From an uncultured bacterium (GTDB lineage: Bacteria; Acidobacteriota; Aminicenantia; Aminicenantales; Saccharicenantaceae): a stretch of DNA of 64,000 nucleotides. The notes beneath the pieces are model-generated. The model was given only the letters and a program-made list of their open reading frames with translations. It ran no database searches and was not told the DNA's origin. This document shows positions 47,015 through 56,125 of the stretch, one piece after another. The DNA lies in assembly GCA_937920515.1 (NCBI GenBank), contig CALEUG010000001.1:19404-83403 (forward strand), written 5' to 3'. A program made the translations under genes and the position numbers. Position 1 is the first letter of the stretch. Each line of letters starts with the position of its first letter.

Positions 47015-49348
47015 TTATATTTTTTTCATCAGCAAGACTTTAACTCCCTGAGGTTCCAGCTCCAGGTTGAAGCTCATCCGGTCCCGGTCCTGGTTGAAAA
47101 GAATTTTTTCTCCGCTCTCGAGATTTTTCAGCTCAACACCGGGCCAGGGTCGGGTGGTGGTCAGGGTAAACTGTGCTTTTTCCTCTTCGCGGTTAAATAC
47201 AAAAAGTACCCGGTAATCCGTCCCTTCCAGCCAGCGCCATTCAGCCAGCGAATTTTCTGGCCGGGATTTTATTTCTAAATCAGCCCTTATACCCAGCCAC
47301 CCGGCCAGGCCGGCCAGGAACTTTCCGTTGTTAGGATTTCGGAAATGATGATAGGCCGAGCTTAGGAAGGAGCCGGCTATCAGGGCCTGGCCCTTACCAT
47401 GAGGAGCCAGCACCAGCATCGGCTGTCCGTCGGGGCTGGTAGCCAGAACCCGGGCCTTATTGTCGGTAATTTCAAAAGTTTCTTCAAAAAATACTGTATC
47501 CAGCGAATCTCCAGGTTTTAGCCAGGGCAAAGACGGGTGACTCTGGCTGATTGTCATCTGGCCCGTTTTCTGGATGGGCAGCAAGCGGGCTTCCCGGCAG
47601 CCCAGAACTCTATCCAGGCCACCGCCCGGGATGACCGGAAAGGCAAAGCCCTTCTCATCAATCCAGCCGGCCCGGGCCTCAACCAGCAGGGTTCCACCCT
47701 GCTCCACGTACCTTACCAGGTCCTGAACGTAGGGCTGCGAAATCATCACCGGGTAAGGGGCGATCAGCAACCGGTAGCTGGCCGCTTTATCCTTCAGGTC
47801 ACGGACATGGATAAAATCCACCTTGATTCCCCGCTCGAAGAAGGCCCGATGCACCCCCTGCAGAGACTCGCTGAGGTTGTTGTAGCCGACCGGCTGGCCT
47901 TCCGAAGTGAAGGTCTGCTGGCCGCCCACCAGGTGCGAAAGCGGATTATAGACGATGGCTACCTGAGATCTCTGCGGCCTGGCCTTCAAAAACAGCTCCA
48001 TGTTCTGGCTTATGGTCCGGGCAATCCGCCCGGCTTCTTCAGCCCGGGGCGTGATTTTGCCGTCAAGCTCAATTAACCCGTAGCCGCCGGCTTCGTAGCC
48101 TGAACTCATCGGATAATAAGCGTAGATGTTAATGGCCCTGGCCCCGCAGGCCACCATACTCCACATCCAGTCGCGAAGGTCCGCGGCCGTAACCGGGACA
48201 CTGACCTTCATACCAAAAACACCGTAACCGGCCTGAAGCTCGCCCACGTAAAACCCTTCGTTCTTGAGGCTCATCGACCGGACGAAATCCAGGCCGGCCG
48301 CACGGAAAAAGGGCGTCCAGGGCCGGACGGCGCCGGCATGCTTGGGATAGATGGAAACACCGTAATAATCGACGCTGTCGTTCATCTTGCGGTCGTCGGG
48401 CGTTCCGTCCCAGGACGGCCGGCTGAACAGCCCGGGAATGGCCGAATGGCTGGTGACCACCGATTGCGGAAGAACCTTCTTTATGGCTTGAGCCTTAAGG
48501 GCCAGGTCCTCGGCCAGCTTGTCAGAAATGTATTCCTGCCAGTCGACATAATCGGTGTAAGTGAGGATGGTGCCGAAGCGCGGCGGCTCCACTTCCTCAA
48601 AATTGCGGAAGGTTCGGTGCCAGGACTGATTGAGCTTCTCCACCGTATCGTATTTTTTCTTCAGCCACTCCCGGAACCGAGCCTGGCTCGAAGGACAGTA
48701 GCAGAACTGGACATACCTCAGGTCCCCCAGGTGATAAACCTCCGACCAGTTGATGATATGGGGTTCGCTCCACAGGTCCCAGCCGTAGAAGGCCGTCCTG
48801 TCCCTGACGGCCCGGGCAGCGGCGCTGAAAAAATCCAGGATTTTTTCCCGGACACCGGGGTGGTCAAAACAGAAGCCGGGCGCAGACTGGGAATAAACCT
48901 TGAGGTCGTTGGAAGCGACAAAAGCCGCCTCTGGATATTTTTTCCCGACCCACTCCGGAGCCGAATCTATGTAAACCTGGCAGATGACCTTCAGCCCGAC
49001 CTCGGCCGCCAGGTCGGCCAGCAGTTGCAGACTGGAAAAATCATACCGGCCCTCTTCCTTCTCGTTGTAAGCCCACTCCAGCCAGCAGCGCACGGTGTTA
49101 AAGCCGAGTTTTTTTATCTGTTCCAGGTCTTTTTTCCACCCGGCCCGCGATTTTTCGGTTACCGGTTCAACCATCGGAGCCCTGACCCTGCCGCCGGTGT
49201 ACCAGACCGAGACGGGGAAAAAGTTACGATGTTTATCCTGGCCCGGTACCTGAGCCCTGGCTTCGAGGGGTTCAGAAGCTGATATGAACCCCAGGCTTAA
49301 TCCGAACCAGGCCGCCAGAATTACATGGGTTGACTTTCTCCTTGGCAT
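47015..49348 (-). CDS. Secreted GH42-type beta-galactosidase family enzyme
   Basis: A 777-residue enzyme with a signal peptide (about 1-32), a TIM barrel (about 45-430) and a beta-galactosidase trimerisation-type Rossmann domain (about 445-650), ending with a small beta domain. The nucleophile is likely Glu370 in YVGELQAG. The acid/base is Glu195 in WDLWSEPHI; clan GH-A enzymes usually have Asn before it, here Ser. GH42 enzymes hydrolyse beta-galactosides, but secreted divergent members also act on other sugars. ATG at 49348 follows AGAGGG. Galactose released could feed GalK. Confidence 0.85.
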   Translation of the reverse strand: MPRRKSTHVILAAWFGLSLGFISASEPLEARAQVPGQDKHRNFFPVSVWYTGGRVRAPMVEPVTEKSRAGWKKDLEQIKKLGFNTVRCWLEWAYNEKEEGRYDFSSLQLLADLAAEVGLKVICQVYIDSAPEWVGKKYPEAAFVASNDLKVYSQSAPGFCFDHPGVREKILDFFSAAARAVRDRTAFYGWDLWSEPHIINWSEVYHLGDLRYVQFCYCPSSQARFREWLKKKYDTVEKLNQSWHRTFRNFEEVEPPRFGTILTYTDYVDWQEYISDKLAEDLALKAQAIKKVLPQSVVTSHSAIPGLFSRPSWDGTPDDRKMNDSVDYYGVSIYPKHAGAVRPWTPFFRAAGLDFVRSMSLKNEGFYVGELQAGYGVFGMKVSVPVTAADLRDWMWSMVACGARAINIYAYYPMSSGYEAGGYGLIELDGKITPRAEEAGRIARTISQNMELFLKARPQRSQVAIVYNPLSHLVGGQQTFTSEGQPVGYNNLSESLQGVHRAFFERGIKVDFIHVRDLKDKAASYRLLIAPYPVMISQPYVQDLVRYVEQGGTLLVEARAGWIDEKGFAFPVIPGGGLDRVLGCREARLLPIQKTGQMTISQSHPSLPWLKPGDSLDTVFFEETFEITDNKARVLATSPDGQPMLVLAPHGKGQALIAGSFLSSAYHHFRNPNNGKFLAGLAGWLGIRADLEIKSRPENSLAEWRWLEGTDYRVLFVFNREEEKAQFTLTTTRPWPGVELKNLESGEKILFNQDRDRMSFNLELEPQGVKVLLMKKI

Positions 49349-49690
49349 GACACCCTCTCTTTCTTCAATCCGGAGAGCATGTTTTTTTACAGATAAATTA
49401 TTTCCGATTTACAGATTTTTTTCACCTTTTTATTCAGCTTTTCGCTCTCCTTTCATATTTTGAGGCAAAAGCCAGCACCATAACGGGGTCCTATCACCAG
49501 CCTTCATCTTTATCGATTCTGCTAAATCCTGCTTGCAACCGGGATGGTTTTCCAGATGGATATCAATAATAAATCAATCCCGTGGGAAAACAATAACTTC
49601 AGAATTTCTACCAGCTTAAGAAAAAATCTTCAGGTCACAGCCAATCACGATCTTAAATTAAGTCAAACAGTCAGATACCAGTTAAGACTG
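49349..49690. other. Intergenic region, no gene seen
   Basis: This lies between the GH18 gene and the GH42 gene on the minus strand. It is AT-rich near 49380-49450. I see no coding frame, no T-run hairpin and no clear promoter pair. Confidence 0.4.
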
Positions 49691-50854
49691 TCATTTCTGA
49701 ACCGGAGTGCGAAAAGTCCTGGCAACGGTCTGCAGAAGTTCCGGCCGCCCCCTGTGCAGGTCGGCAGTGATTTCCCAGATGATAACCCCGGCCAGGCCCT
49801 TATCCAGCACATAGCGGCACTTGTGGAAAACTGAACGGATATCATCAAAGGACAGAAGGGTGGTCCTGGTCGGGCTGAGGAGGAATGGCACCTGGCTGCA
49901 GAAATCCCAGTTGTATTTCCAGCCTGAAGCCATAAGTTTCTGAATATCGGCGTAAGTGTAATGCTGGCTCTGGGTCGACGGAGCATACAGCCTGCCGGTA
50001 TTGAACGAACGGCCAAAAAACGGAATCCCCAGAAGAAGCTTATTCAGCGGGATTTCTCTTATGACCGCATAGCTGAAGCTATCATCCCAGGAACCGCAGG
50101 GGTCGTTCTGGCAGGTATAAAGCGGGGAGTTATGGCCGGAATGGTCGGACCAGGTCCCGTGATAATCGTAGGTCATCAGGGCGATATAATCGAAATAGGG
50201 ATGAAGCCCCTCGTAGTTTATCCATCTTCCCCAGTACGGCCCCGAAGGCGCAGCCATGGTCAGCAGCCGCGGCGGGTCCATGGCCCTCAGCGCGGTTGAA
50301 AGCTCCCTGACCAGGTCGGAAAAGTCCTGCCTTTCCTGCTCGCTGGAGACGAATTCCCAGTCGAGGTCCACCCCGTCGTAGTTGTTCTGAAGGCAGAAAT
50401 TCACAACCTGGCTGATAAAACGAGCCCGTTTTTCGGGCGAAGCGGCCGTTGGCGGGAAGCCCTGGCAGTTGCCCCAGCCGCCGATGCTCATGATAACTTT
50501 AACTGAGTGAGCATGAGCCGCAGTCACCATTTCCGGGTAAAGGTAATTCGGGGCCACAACCAGATTGCCCTGGCTGTCAGGCCAGGTGAAGGCGTGGGCC
50601 AGGTGGGTCAGGCTGGAAAAATCTATCAGGCTGTGGCTGAATTCCGATTTTTTCCACCCCGGGTAATAGCCCATGACAACTCTGGCCAGCTTCGGTTGCC
50701 GGTCAGTTGTTTTTTCTTTCTGGAGAAATTCCCTTCCCCGCTGCTGGCTGCTGACCTGGCTGAAGGAAAGGACAAGCAACAGCAGTCCCAGACCGAAAAT
50801 AAGAAGGCAAGAAGGAATCGATTTTACTCTGATTTTAATTATGGCCGGCCTCAT
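49691..50854 (-). CDS. Secreted GH18 chitinase
   Basis: A 387-residue (beta/alpha)8 chitinase with a signal peptide (about 1-37). The catalytic DxxDxDxE motif is DGVDLDWE with Glu167 as acid, preceded by the conserved SIGGW strand, and MTYDYHG and GIPFFGRSF follow. It would cleave chitin or GlcNAc-containing glycans. Frames open 17 codons earlier, but AAGGAG stands five to six bases before the ATG at 50854. No carbohydrate-binding module is fused. It fits with the GH2 exo-glucosaminidase, exported deacetylase and NagA of the region. Confidence 0.92.
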   Translation of the reverse strand: MRPAIIKIRVKSIPSCLLIFGLGLLLLVLSFSQVSSQQRGREFLQKEKTTDRQPKLARVVMGYYPGWKKSEFSHSLIDFSSLTHLAHAFTWPDSQGNLVVAPNYLYPEMVTAAHAHSVKVIMSIGGWGNCQGFPPTAASPEKRARFISQVVNFCLQNNYDGVDLDWEFVSSEQERQDFSDLVRELSTALRAMDPPRLLTMAAPSGPYWGRWINYEGLHPYFDYIALMTYDYHGTWSDHSGHNSPLYTCQNDPCGSWDDSFSYAVIREIPLNKLLLGIPFFGRSFNTGRLYAPSTQSQHYTYADIQKLMASGWKYNWDFCSQVPFLLSPTRTTLLSFDDIRSVFHKCRYVLDKGLAGVIIWEITADLHRGRPELLQTVARTFRTPVQK

Positions 50855-51092
50855 CACACTCCTTTTTAATTTCATTTTAGTTCTTCTCTGGTCTCGCCCT
50901 GCCATTTTAAGATCACTTCGCCTCTGTTCCCTGAGCTTAATGCGCCGCTTCCATATCTTAAGTCGATCGACTTATTCAATAAATTAGTCGAAACAGCCTG
51001 AAAATTTTGCTTATAACATCCCAGCCTTCCCGCTCTTAAGCAGTCAGACCGGGCGCTCCCCCCGCTGGCTTCCAGGGCTGTCACTCCCGGAC

Positions 51093-52316
51093 TCAGGTCA
51101 GCAGGCTTTTCAGTTCATCCAGGCGGCGGGCTATGTTTACAGCCCGCAGGCAGCGGGCCGTGCACTGTTCACAATCCGCGCAGGCCTTTATTGACCGGCC
51201 AGCTTCCAGCCCGTCCAGGGTTTCCCTGGCCTGGTAGAAATTACCGTAGCTGGCGGCATACATGTGAGCCCTGAGAACAGCCGGAACGTCCACGCCCCTG
51301 GGGCAGGTGGGCTGGCACTGGCCACAGGCCCGGCAGACCGCTGCCATCTGCTGCTTGACCAGACGGTCTTCCAGGAATTTCTTCTCTTCCTCTGTGTATT
51401 CCAGGTTGTAAGCCACCGGCAAATCAGTATTAAGCTGCTCAAAAGTGGTGAACCCGGGCACGGCCGTGGTGATAAACTCGTGGCGCACCGCCCATTTTAG
51501 AAGCGCGCTGTGGATTATTGGCCCCTCATAAAACCTTCTCATTTCGGCCGGAACCGATTCGCGGTACCAGGCCTGCTGGCACTGGGTCTTCATGGCCACC
51601 AGGCCAATGCCCTGGGCCGCAGCCTTTTTCAGCGTTTCCAGGTATTCAGCGTAGTCATGGAGAGAATAATTCAGGGTGGTCAGGACCACGTCATAAATTT
51701 TCATCTCCAGGCCTGTCTTGATAACTTCATTCATGTTCTGATGAGTGCTGAAACCGATGAACCGGGCTTTCTTCTGTTCCTTAATTTCAAGCAGCGATTC
51801 AACCAGGGCCGGGTTTTTGAGCCAGGCCGGGTCAGAGACATCGTGCGAATAAAGAATGTCCACGTAATCAGTCTGGAGGCGACGCAGGCTTTCGTCAATC
51901 ATCTTCCGGTGCATTTCTTTTATTTCGTTGGCCGGGAGGCTACGCTGGGGAGGCCTGATATTAATCTTGGTGGCGATGACCACTTTATCCCTGGCTTTTA
52001 ACTCCTCGACCAGCACCCGGCCGACCATTTCTTCATTCCGGCCCCGCTGATAACCATAGGCGGTGTCAAAATGGCGGAGGCCCAGCTCGTAAGCCCGGCG
52101 GACCAGCTCGGGGTTGTCGGCATTCATAACGCCCATGGAAACGACGGGAATTTTATAACCGGTGCGGCCCAGGGTCCTGGTTATCAGGTCACCCGGTTTC
52201 CCTTCTGGCCGAGCCTTTTCGGTGGATATTGCCGACCGGCTCAGCGACAGCGCCCCGGCGATTGTGCCGGCGGCCGTTCCCAGGAATTTTCTTCTATTCA
52301 GGGTTTTTCTGTCCAT
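51093..52316 (-). CDS. Tat-exported aldo/keto reductase with C-terminal 4Fe-4S domain
   Basis: A 407-residue oxidoreductase. The N-terminus has a twin-arginine signal (LNRRKFLGTAAG). The aldo/keto reductase barrel (about 40-310) contains DTAYGYQRGRNEEMVG and YVDILYSHD, and the C-terminal segment has two cysteine clusters (CRACGQCQPTC and CADCEQCTARC) typical of 4Fe-4S-binding reductases. It probably reduces a sugar or aldehyde in the periplasm, with electrons passing through the clusters; the donor is unknown. The second cluster spacing is irregular for a classical ferredoxin, as in many members. AGGAGG precedes the ATG. Confidence 0.88.
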   Translation of the reverse strand: MDRKTLNRRKFLGTAAGTIAGALSLSRSAISTEKARPEGKPGDLITRTLGRTGYKIPVVSMGVMNADNPELVRRAYELGLRHFDTAYGYQRGRNEEMVGRVLVEELKARDKVVIATKINIRPPQRSLPANEIKEMHRKMIDESLRRLQTDYVDILYSHDVSDPAWLKNPALVESLLEIKEQKKARFIGFSTHQNMNEVIKTGLEMKIYDVVLTTLNYSLHDYAEYLETLKKAAAQGIGLVAMKTQCQQAWYRESVPAEMRRFYEGPIIHSALLKWAVRHEFITTAVPGFTTFEQLNTDLPVAYNLEYTEEEKKFLEDRLVKQQMAAVCRACGQCQPTCPRGVDVPAVLRAHMYAASYGNFYQARETLDGLEAGRSIKACADCEQCTARCLRAVNIARRLDELKSLLT

Positions 52317-52423
52317 AAAGATTCCTCCTCAGGTCGAAATGCCGTCTATTTTTTTACCGATAAATCGGCGCCCGGTCAAGAAAAAAATAAGCCACCGGGC
52401 AATCTGGGGTTATAGCCAAGGAA

Positions 52424-53356
52424 TCAAAAACCTGATTTTATAAAAAGGTAAAGAAAGAGAGGCAGGCTGACGATGGAGACCAGGGCGCTGGCCACGAACA
52501 GCTGGTTGACATAGGCCCGGTTGCCCCCGGCCCGCCCGACCAGAACCGGGACAACCGTCAGCGGTGGCACCGCGCATTGCAGGATTATAATCAGAGATAC
52601 CGGCTGGGGAATTCGAAGAAGCTTTATGGCCAGCAGGCCAAGGGACGGGAAGATGAAATTCTTGACCAGGACAAACCAGGCCACCCGGCCGGCATAAAAT
52701 TTTTTCATCCCGGCCAGGTCCAGGTAGATATTGCCACCCAGGATGAGAAAAATGATCGGGGTGGAAATCGCCCCCACCGCCAGGAAGGTGCTTTTAAGAA
52801 AACCCGGGAGGTAAACATCCAGACCGCCCAGCTTGAGCAGGATGGCCAGGACCGTGGCCAGGAAGACCGGCGAAAAGATTCTCTGCCACCTGGCTTTTTG
52901 TTTCATCCCCAGCACGGTCGGAATTACCATAAAGAAGAAGCTCGGGTAAAACATCATGAAGACAAAGAGCGCGGCCACCTCGGGTGAATTGGCCCCGAAA
53001 AGTCCGGTCAGCAGGGCCACCGGGAAAAATATTCCGTTTTGAAAAAAGAGCGAAAGGAAAAATTCCCTGTTGCCGCGGGAAACCAGGGTGAAAATTAAAG
53101 AGAAAATAGCGAGCCCGGCAGTCAAACCAAGCCACCATAGCGGGTAAACATACCAGTGGTGGAAGGACACCGGGTCGAAGTTTTTGATGATTATGCTGAA
53201 AGAAAAGAAGGGCAGGGCCAGGTCAATACCCAGGGTGGAAAGAAATTTCAGGATGCTCTCTTTGTCCTGGATTTTGCCGCGGAAAACGAAAAAGCCGACA
53301 ACGGCTATGCCCAGCTGGGCGGCCACCACCTCAAAGGCCCTGGCAAAGATATTCAT
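52424..53356 (-). CDS. AEC-family permease (auxin efflux carrier-like)
   Basis: A 310-residue membrane protein with about ten hydrophobic helices and the family segments LALPFFSFSI and ILGGNIYL. AEC members export or import organic acids such as malate or auxin; the substrate cannot be read here. ATG at 53356 has GGAG about 13 bases upstream, a little far. It lies about 107 bases before the aldo/keto reductase on the same strand, so co-expression is possible. No regulatory domain is fused. Confidence 0.85.
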   Translation of the reverse strand: MNIFARAFEVVAAQLGIAVVGFFVFRGKIQDKESILKFLSTLGIDLALPFFSFSIIIKNFDPVSFHHWYVYPLWWLGLTAGLAIFSLIFTLVSRGNREFFLSLFFQNGIFFPVALLTGLFGANSPEVAALFVFMMFYPSFFFMVIPTVLGMKQKARWQRIFSPVFLATVLAILLKLGGLDVYLPGFLKSTFLAVGAISTPIIFLILGGNIYLDLAGMKKFYAGRVAWFVLVKNFIFPSLGLLAIKLLRIPQPVSLIIILQCAVPPLTVVPVLVGRAGGNRAYVNQLFVASALVSIVSLPLFLYLFIKSGF

Positions 53357-53856
53357 GATTTTCGCTTCGGCTCCTTCTGCCGGATTTATTTAAACTACCC
53401 TATTGGGCGACTGCTGGCAACGATTTTTTATGACCGGGTTGAGAAAAGTTCCTCTCCCAGAACCTCATTTTGGACTCGGTCTGCCTGAACCTTCCGGGGG
53501 TATCTCCTAACCCCGGCGAAGCAATGAGGCTATTAGCTCCTACACCAAGGAAGGATTGTATTTCATTTAAATTCCCACGCCTGTCTCCCGCCGCAGCCCG
53601 TTCTGGCATCTATTTTTTAAATTCAATCCTATTGGCCGGTTAGCCGGCCCGCTAAATTCCCGTTCATAAACAGGTTTTAATATCAGAACCTGCTCTCGGG
53701 TAAAAATGCATACACTGTAATTATACATCCCTTATTAGTTCTAATCGTCATCAGGCTGAAAAATAAGCTTCAGCCCCCACCTCTTCAATGTCAACACCGG
53801 AATGTTGCCGTGTAGGTTAAAAGGTAATAGAATTAAATCCAGAGAGGGTATGGACA
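53357..53856. other. Divergent intergenic region, 500 bases
   Basis: This gap lies between the AEC permease and the SYLF gene, which run apart, so it must hold two promoters. It contains CCGGTTAGCCGG near 53635-53650 and AT-rich stretches around 53700-53760, but no pair of hexamers stands out. No coding frame with a ribosome binding site is visible. Confidence 0.4.
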
Positions 53857-54579
53857 ATGAAAAATAATCTGGAAAGAAAGTTCCTGGCGAGCTTGATACT
53901 CAGCCTGCTTATTGGCCTGAGCCCCAGCCCCGGCCCTGCCGGGCAGAAAGCAGCTGATTCCAGGCCGGGAGAAGAAAGGGTGGCCCGGGCGATCGAAGTC
54001 ATCAAGGACCTGGCCAGCCTGAAGGAAGAAGGAATCCCGGCCCGGCTGCTGGAGAAGGCTGAAGGCCTGGCCATTTTCCCGGGCGTGGTCAAGGCCGCCT
54101 GGGGAATCGGTGGTCAGTACGGTCGGGGAATAGTCATGGTCAGAAGAAATGACGGGCAATGGAGCAATCCCCTGTTCATCGACCTTATCGGCGGCAGTTT
54201 CGGCTGGCAGATAGGGGTGCAGAAAGCCGACCTGGTCCTGGTCTTTAAAAACCGGAAGGGCGTGGAAAATATAGCCTCCAATAAAATCACCCTGGGAGCC
54301 GACATGAGCGTTTCTGCCGGTCCGGTCGGCCGGAGCGCCGAGGCAAGTACTGATATAGAAATGGAAGCTGAGATATACTCATATTCCAAGAGCAAGGGAC
54401 TGTTTGCCGGAATTTCGTTAAAAGGTGGGACTTTGCGGGTAAATAAGGAAGCCAGCGCCGGATTTTACGGAGCCAGCCATAATCCCTCCAGGATCCTGTA
54501 TGAGGACATCAAGACCCCGGTGATAGTAATCCGCTTGCACCAGACTATCGAAGAACTATCCCGGACGCTCAAGAAATAG
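53857..54579 (+). CDS. Exported SYLF/Ysc84-domain lipid-binding protein
   Basis: A 240-residue protein with a signal peptide (about 1-30). The SYLF domain covers about 45-235: AEGLAIFPGV, WGIGGQYGRGIVMVR, DLIGGSFGWQIGVQKADLVLVF, GADMSVSAGPVGR and the final FYG. SYLF domains bind phosphoinositides in eukaryotes; bacterial members are exported proteins of unclear role, perhaps in envelope lipid handling. AGAGGG lies before the ATG. It stands alone. Confidence 0.9.
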   Translation: MKNNLERKFLASLILSLLIGLSPSPGPAGQKAADSRPGEERVARAIEVIKDLASLKEEGIPARLLEKAEGLAIFPGVVKAAWGIGGQYGRGIVMVRRNDGQWSNPLFIDLIGGSFGWQIGVQKADLVLVFKNRKGVENIASNKITLGADMSVSAGPVGRSAEASTDIEMEAEIYSYSKSKGLFAGISLKGGTLRVNKEASAGFYGASHNPSRILYEDIKTPVIVIRLHQTIEELSRTLKK

Positions 54580-54969
54580 GTTACCACGCCTGTCGGCAAA
54601 TTAATCACAAATTAATCAAGACAAAGGGCTTTATCGGCAGAAATCGCCCCCGGGTATCTGTCAGAAAGCATAGAGCATATTCTGGCCGGTGCCGAGCTGT
54701 AATTCTTGAACTCCGGTTATTTGAATCTCCGCAGTCTGTCCTCGCCAATTTATCAAAAATATGCTTAGCATTATATTTTCATTCGGGAGGACCTACTAAA
54801 AATTCAAAAGATATCAGCCAGCCCGCTCCTCAAGCGACTAAAAAGCGTTGAGCCCTCACCAGGTCAGGAAAAGGAGAACGATAAGCAAACCGGCCTATCC
54901 CTCGTCCAGCACTTAATCTCTTGAGCCAATCGGCTTATCAGAGCCGCGGTTCCCTTTTTTCCAAACTTA
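54580..54969. other. Convergent intergenic region
   Basis: Two 3' ends face each other here. CAAATTAATCA occurs twice in immediate tandem (about 54597-54618). No hairpin with a T-run is evident and there is no coding frame. Confidence 0.4.
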
Positions 54970-55815
54970 TTAAAGCTTGTTGAGGCTGATGGAGCCGTTG
55001 GTGGTCTGAAGCTCAATCCGCGGGCCCTGGCCGCTGCCCATTCTGCCTTCAATCCTTCTCCGGGAGAGGCTGCCCTCTACCGTAACCGGGAAGTCAACCC
55101 GGACGCTGCCGTTGGTGGTGCGGGCGCTGAAGTAGCCACTGGGCTGGTTTCTCAGCCGGATGGCGACGCTGCCGTTGGTCGTTCGGGCTTCAAGGTTGGC
55201 CGCAATTTCCTCCAGCTCCAGCTTGATACTGCCGTTGGTGGTCTTGAGGCTGGTCCGGCCCTTAACGTTGATGATATCCAGGCTGCCGTTGGTGGTGGCC
55301 GCTTCCAGCCAGGCGACATCACCGCGGACCGTGATGCTGCCGTTGGTCGTCCGGAGCTGGGCCCGTTCAAACTTTCCATTCAGGTTTACCCGGCCGTTTA
55401 CAGTCTTAATCAGTTCCAGGGCCATGTTTTCCGGCACGGTGATTTCATAATCGACCTTGACCTGCAGGTTGCGCTTTTCATGGATGGTATCAACTATGAC
55501 CGATTTTTCTCCGCTGACCACATCTATTCTGATTTTGTTGAGGTCTTCTTTTCTCCAGCGAGCATACTTGGTAGCCCTGATGACGACCTCCAGCGCCGCC
55601 GAGCTGGTCACGGTAATGGAGCCGTTGATGCTGGACAGGGAAAAGGAACCGGGTTCTTTCAGGGTTATGGTCTGGCTGAATGGCTCCTCGTATTTATAGG
55701 TGGCATCGATGAAATCCTGGCAACCGGCGCTAAAAACAACGGTCATCATCAGCAGGATTGAAAGACTAAGAAGGTTGCCGACTCTTAAGATTCCTGATAT
55801 CCTGTTTTCGGTCAT
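54970..55815 (-). CDS. DUF4097-type beta-helical lipoprotein with TTNGS repeats
   Basis: A 281-residue lipoprotein (lipobox FSAGC, modified Cys32) whose body is a run of about 18- to 22-residue beta-strand repeats. The turn sequence is SINGS, then TVNGR, then six copies of TTNGS, each followed by two hydrophobic positions, as in DUF4097 solenoid proteins. The function is unknown; such proteins are thought to be structural or adhesin-like envelope components. The repeats are visible also in DNA as recurring GCCGTTGGT on the plus strand. CAGGAGG precedes the ATG. A serine hydrolase gene diverges 310 bases away. Confidence 0.87.
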   Translation of the reverse strand: MTENRISGILRVGNLLSLSILLMMTVVFSAGCQDFIDATYKYEEPFSQTITLKEPGSFSLSSINGSITVTSSAALEVVIRATKYARWRKEDLNKIRIDVVSGEKSVIVDTIHEKRNLQVKVDYEITVPENMALELIKTVNGRVNLNGKFERAQLRTTNGSITVRGDVAWLEAATTNGSLDIINVKGRTSLKTTNGSIKLELEEIAANLEARTTNGSVAIRLRNQPSGYFSARTTNGSVRVDFPVTVEGSLSRRRIEGRMGSGQGPRIELQTTNGSISLNKL

Positions 55816-56125
55816 TTTGCCTCCTGACAGGTTAAATTATCATAGAAAATCACTCTCTTTATACTTAAATAGACGAAATGGCAGGACAAAAAGTTCCCCG
55901 GGGATGGTGGCAATTATTGGTTTTATGAAATTATCATGACCGGAAAATCAGTTTTTGAACCTTCTGATGAATATATACGTATATAAAGAGGTAAAATCAT
56001 GAATCTACCGGGGCCCGCCGGGCCATTTTTGACAGGATAATCTTCGCCTGATTAATCCTGGTATCAGGCGGTATGAAATTGTCAGAAATTATTGAATTGA
56101 TACCAGGGCCAGGACGCAATATGCT
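55816..56125. other. Divergent intergenic region, 310 bases
   Basis: This gap must contain the promoters of the DUF4097 gene and the serine hydrolase gene. AAATTATCAT occurs twice (near 55835 and 55929), and a perfect palindrome lies in the middle (annotated separately). A TATAAA-like -10 for the DUF4097 gene is possible near 55856-55862, without a good -35. Confidence 0.4.
55972..55985. promoter_or_regulatory. 14-bp perfect palindrome TATATACGTATATA
   Basis: The palindrome stands near the middle of a divergent intergenic region, about 140 bases before the serine hydrolase gene and 157 bases before the DUF4097 gene. It could be an operator for a dimeric repressor serving either gene. No regulator gene adjoins. 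Confidence 0.4.

Noticed and set aside
46460..47278. 272-codon plus-strand frame across the gap between the ChbG-type and GH42 genes
   Set aside because: It overlaps two well-supported minus-strand genes and shows no start signal or domain.
48338..49282. A 314-codon plus-strand frame opposite the GH42 gene
   Set aside because: It is a mirror of a gene with clear GH42 motifs; no ribosome binding site.
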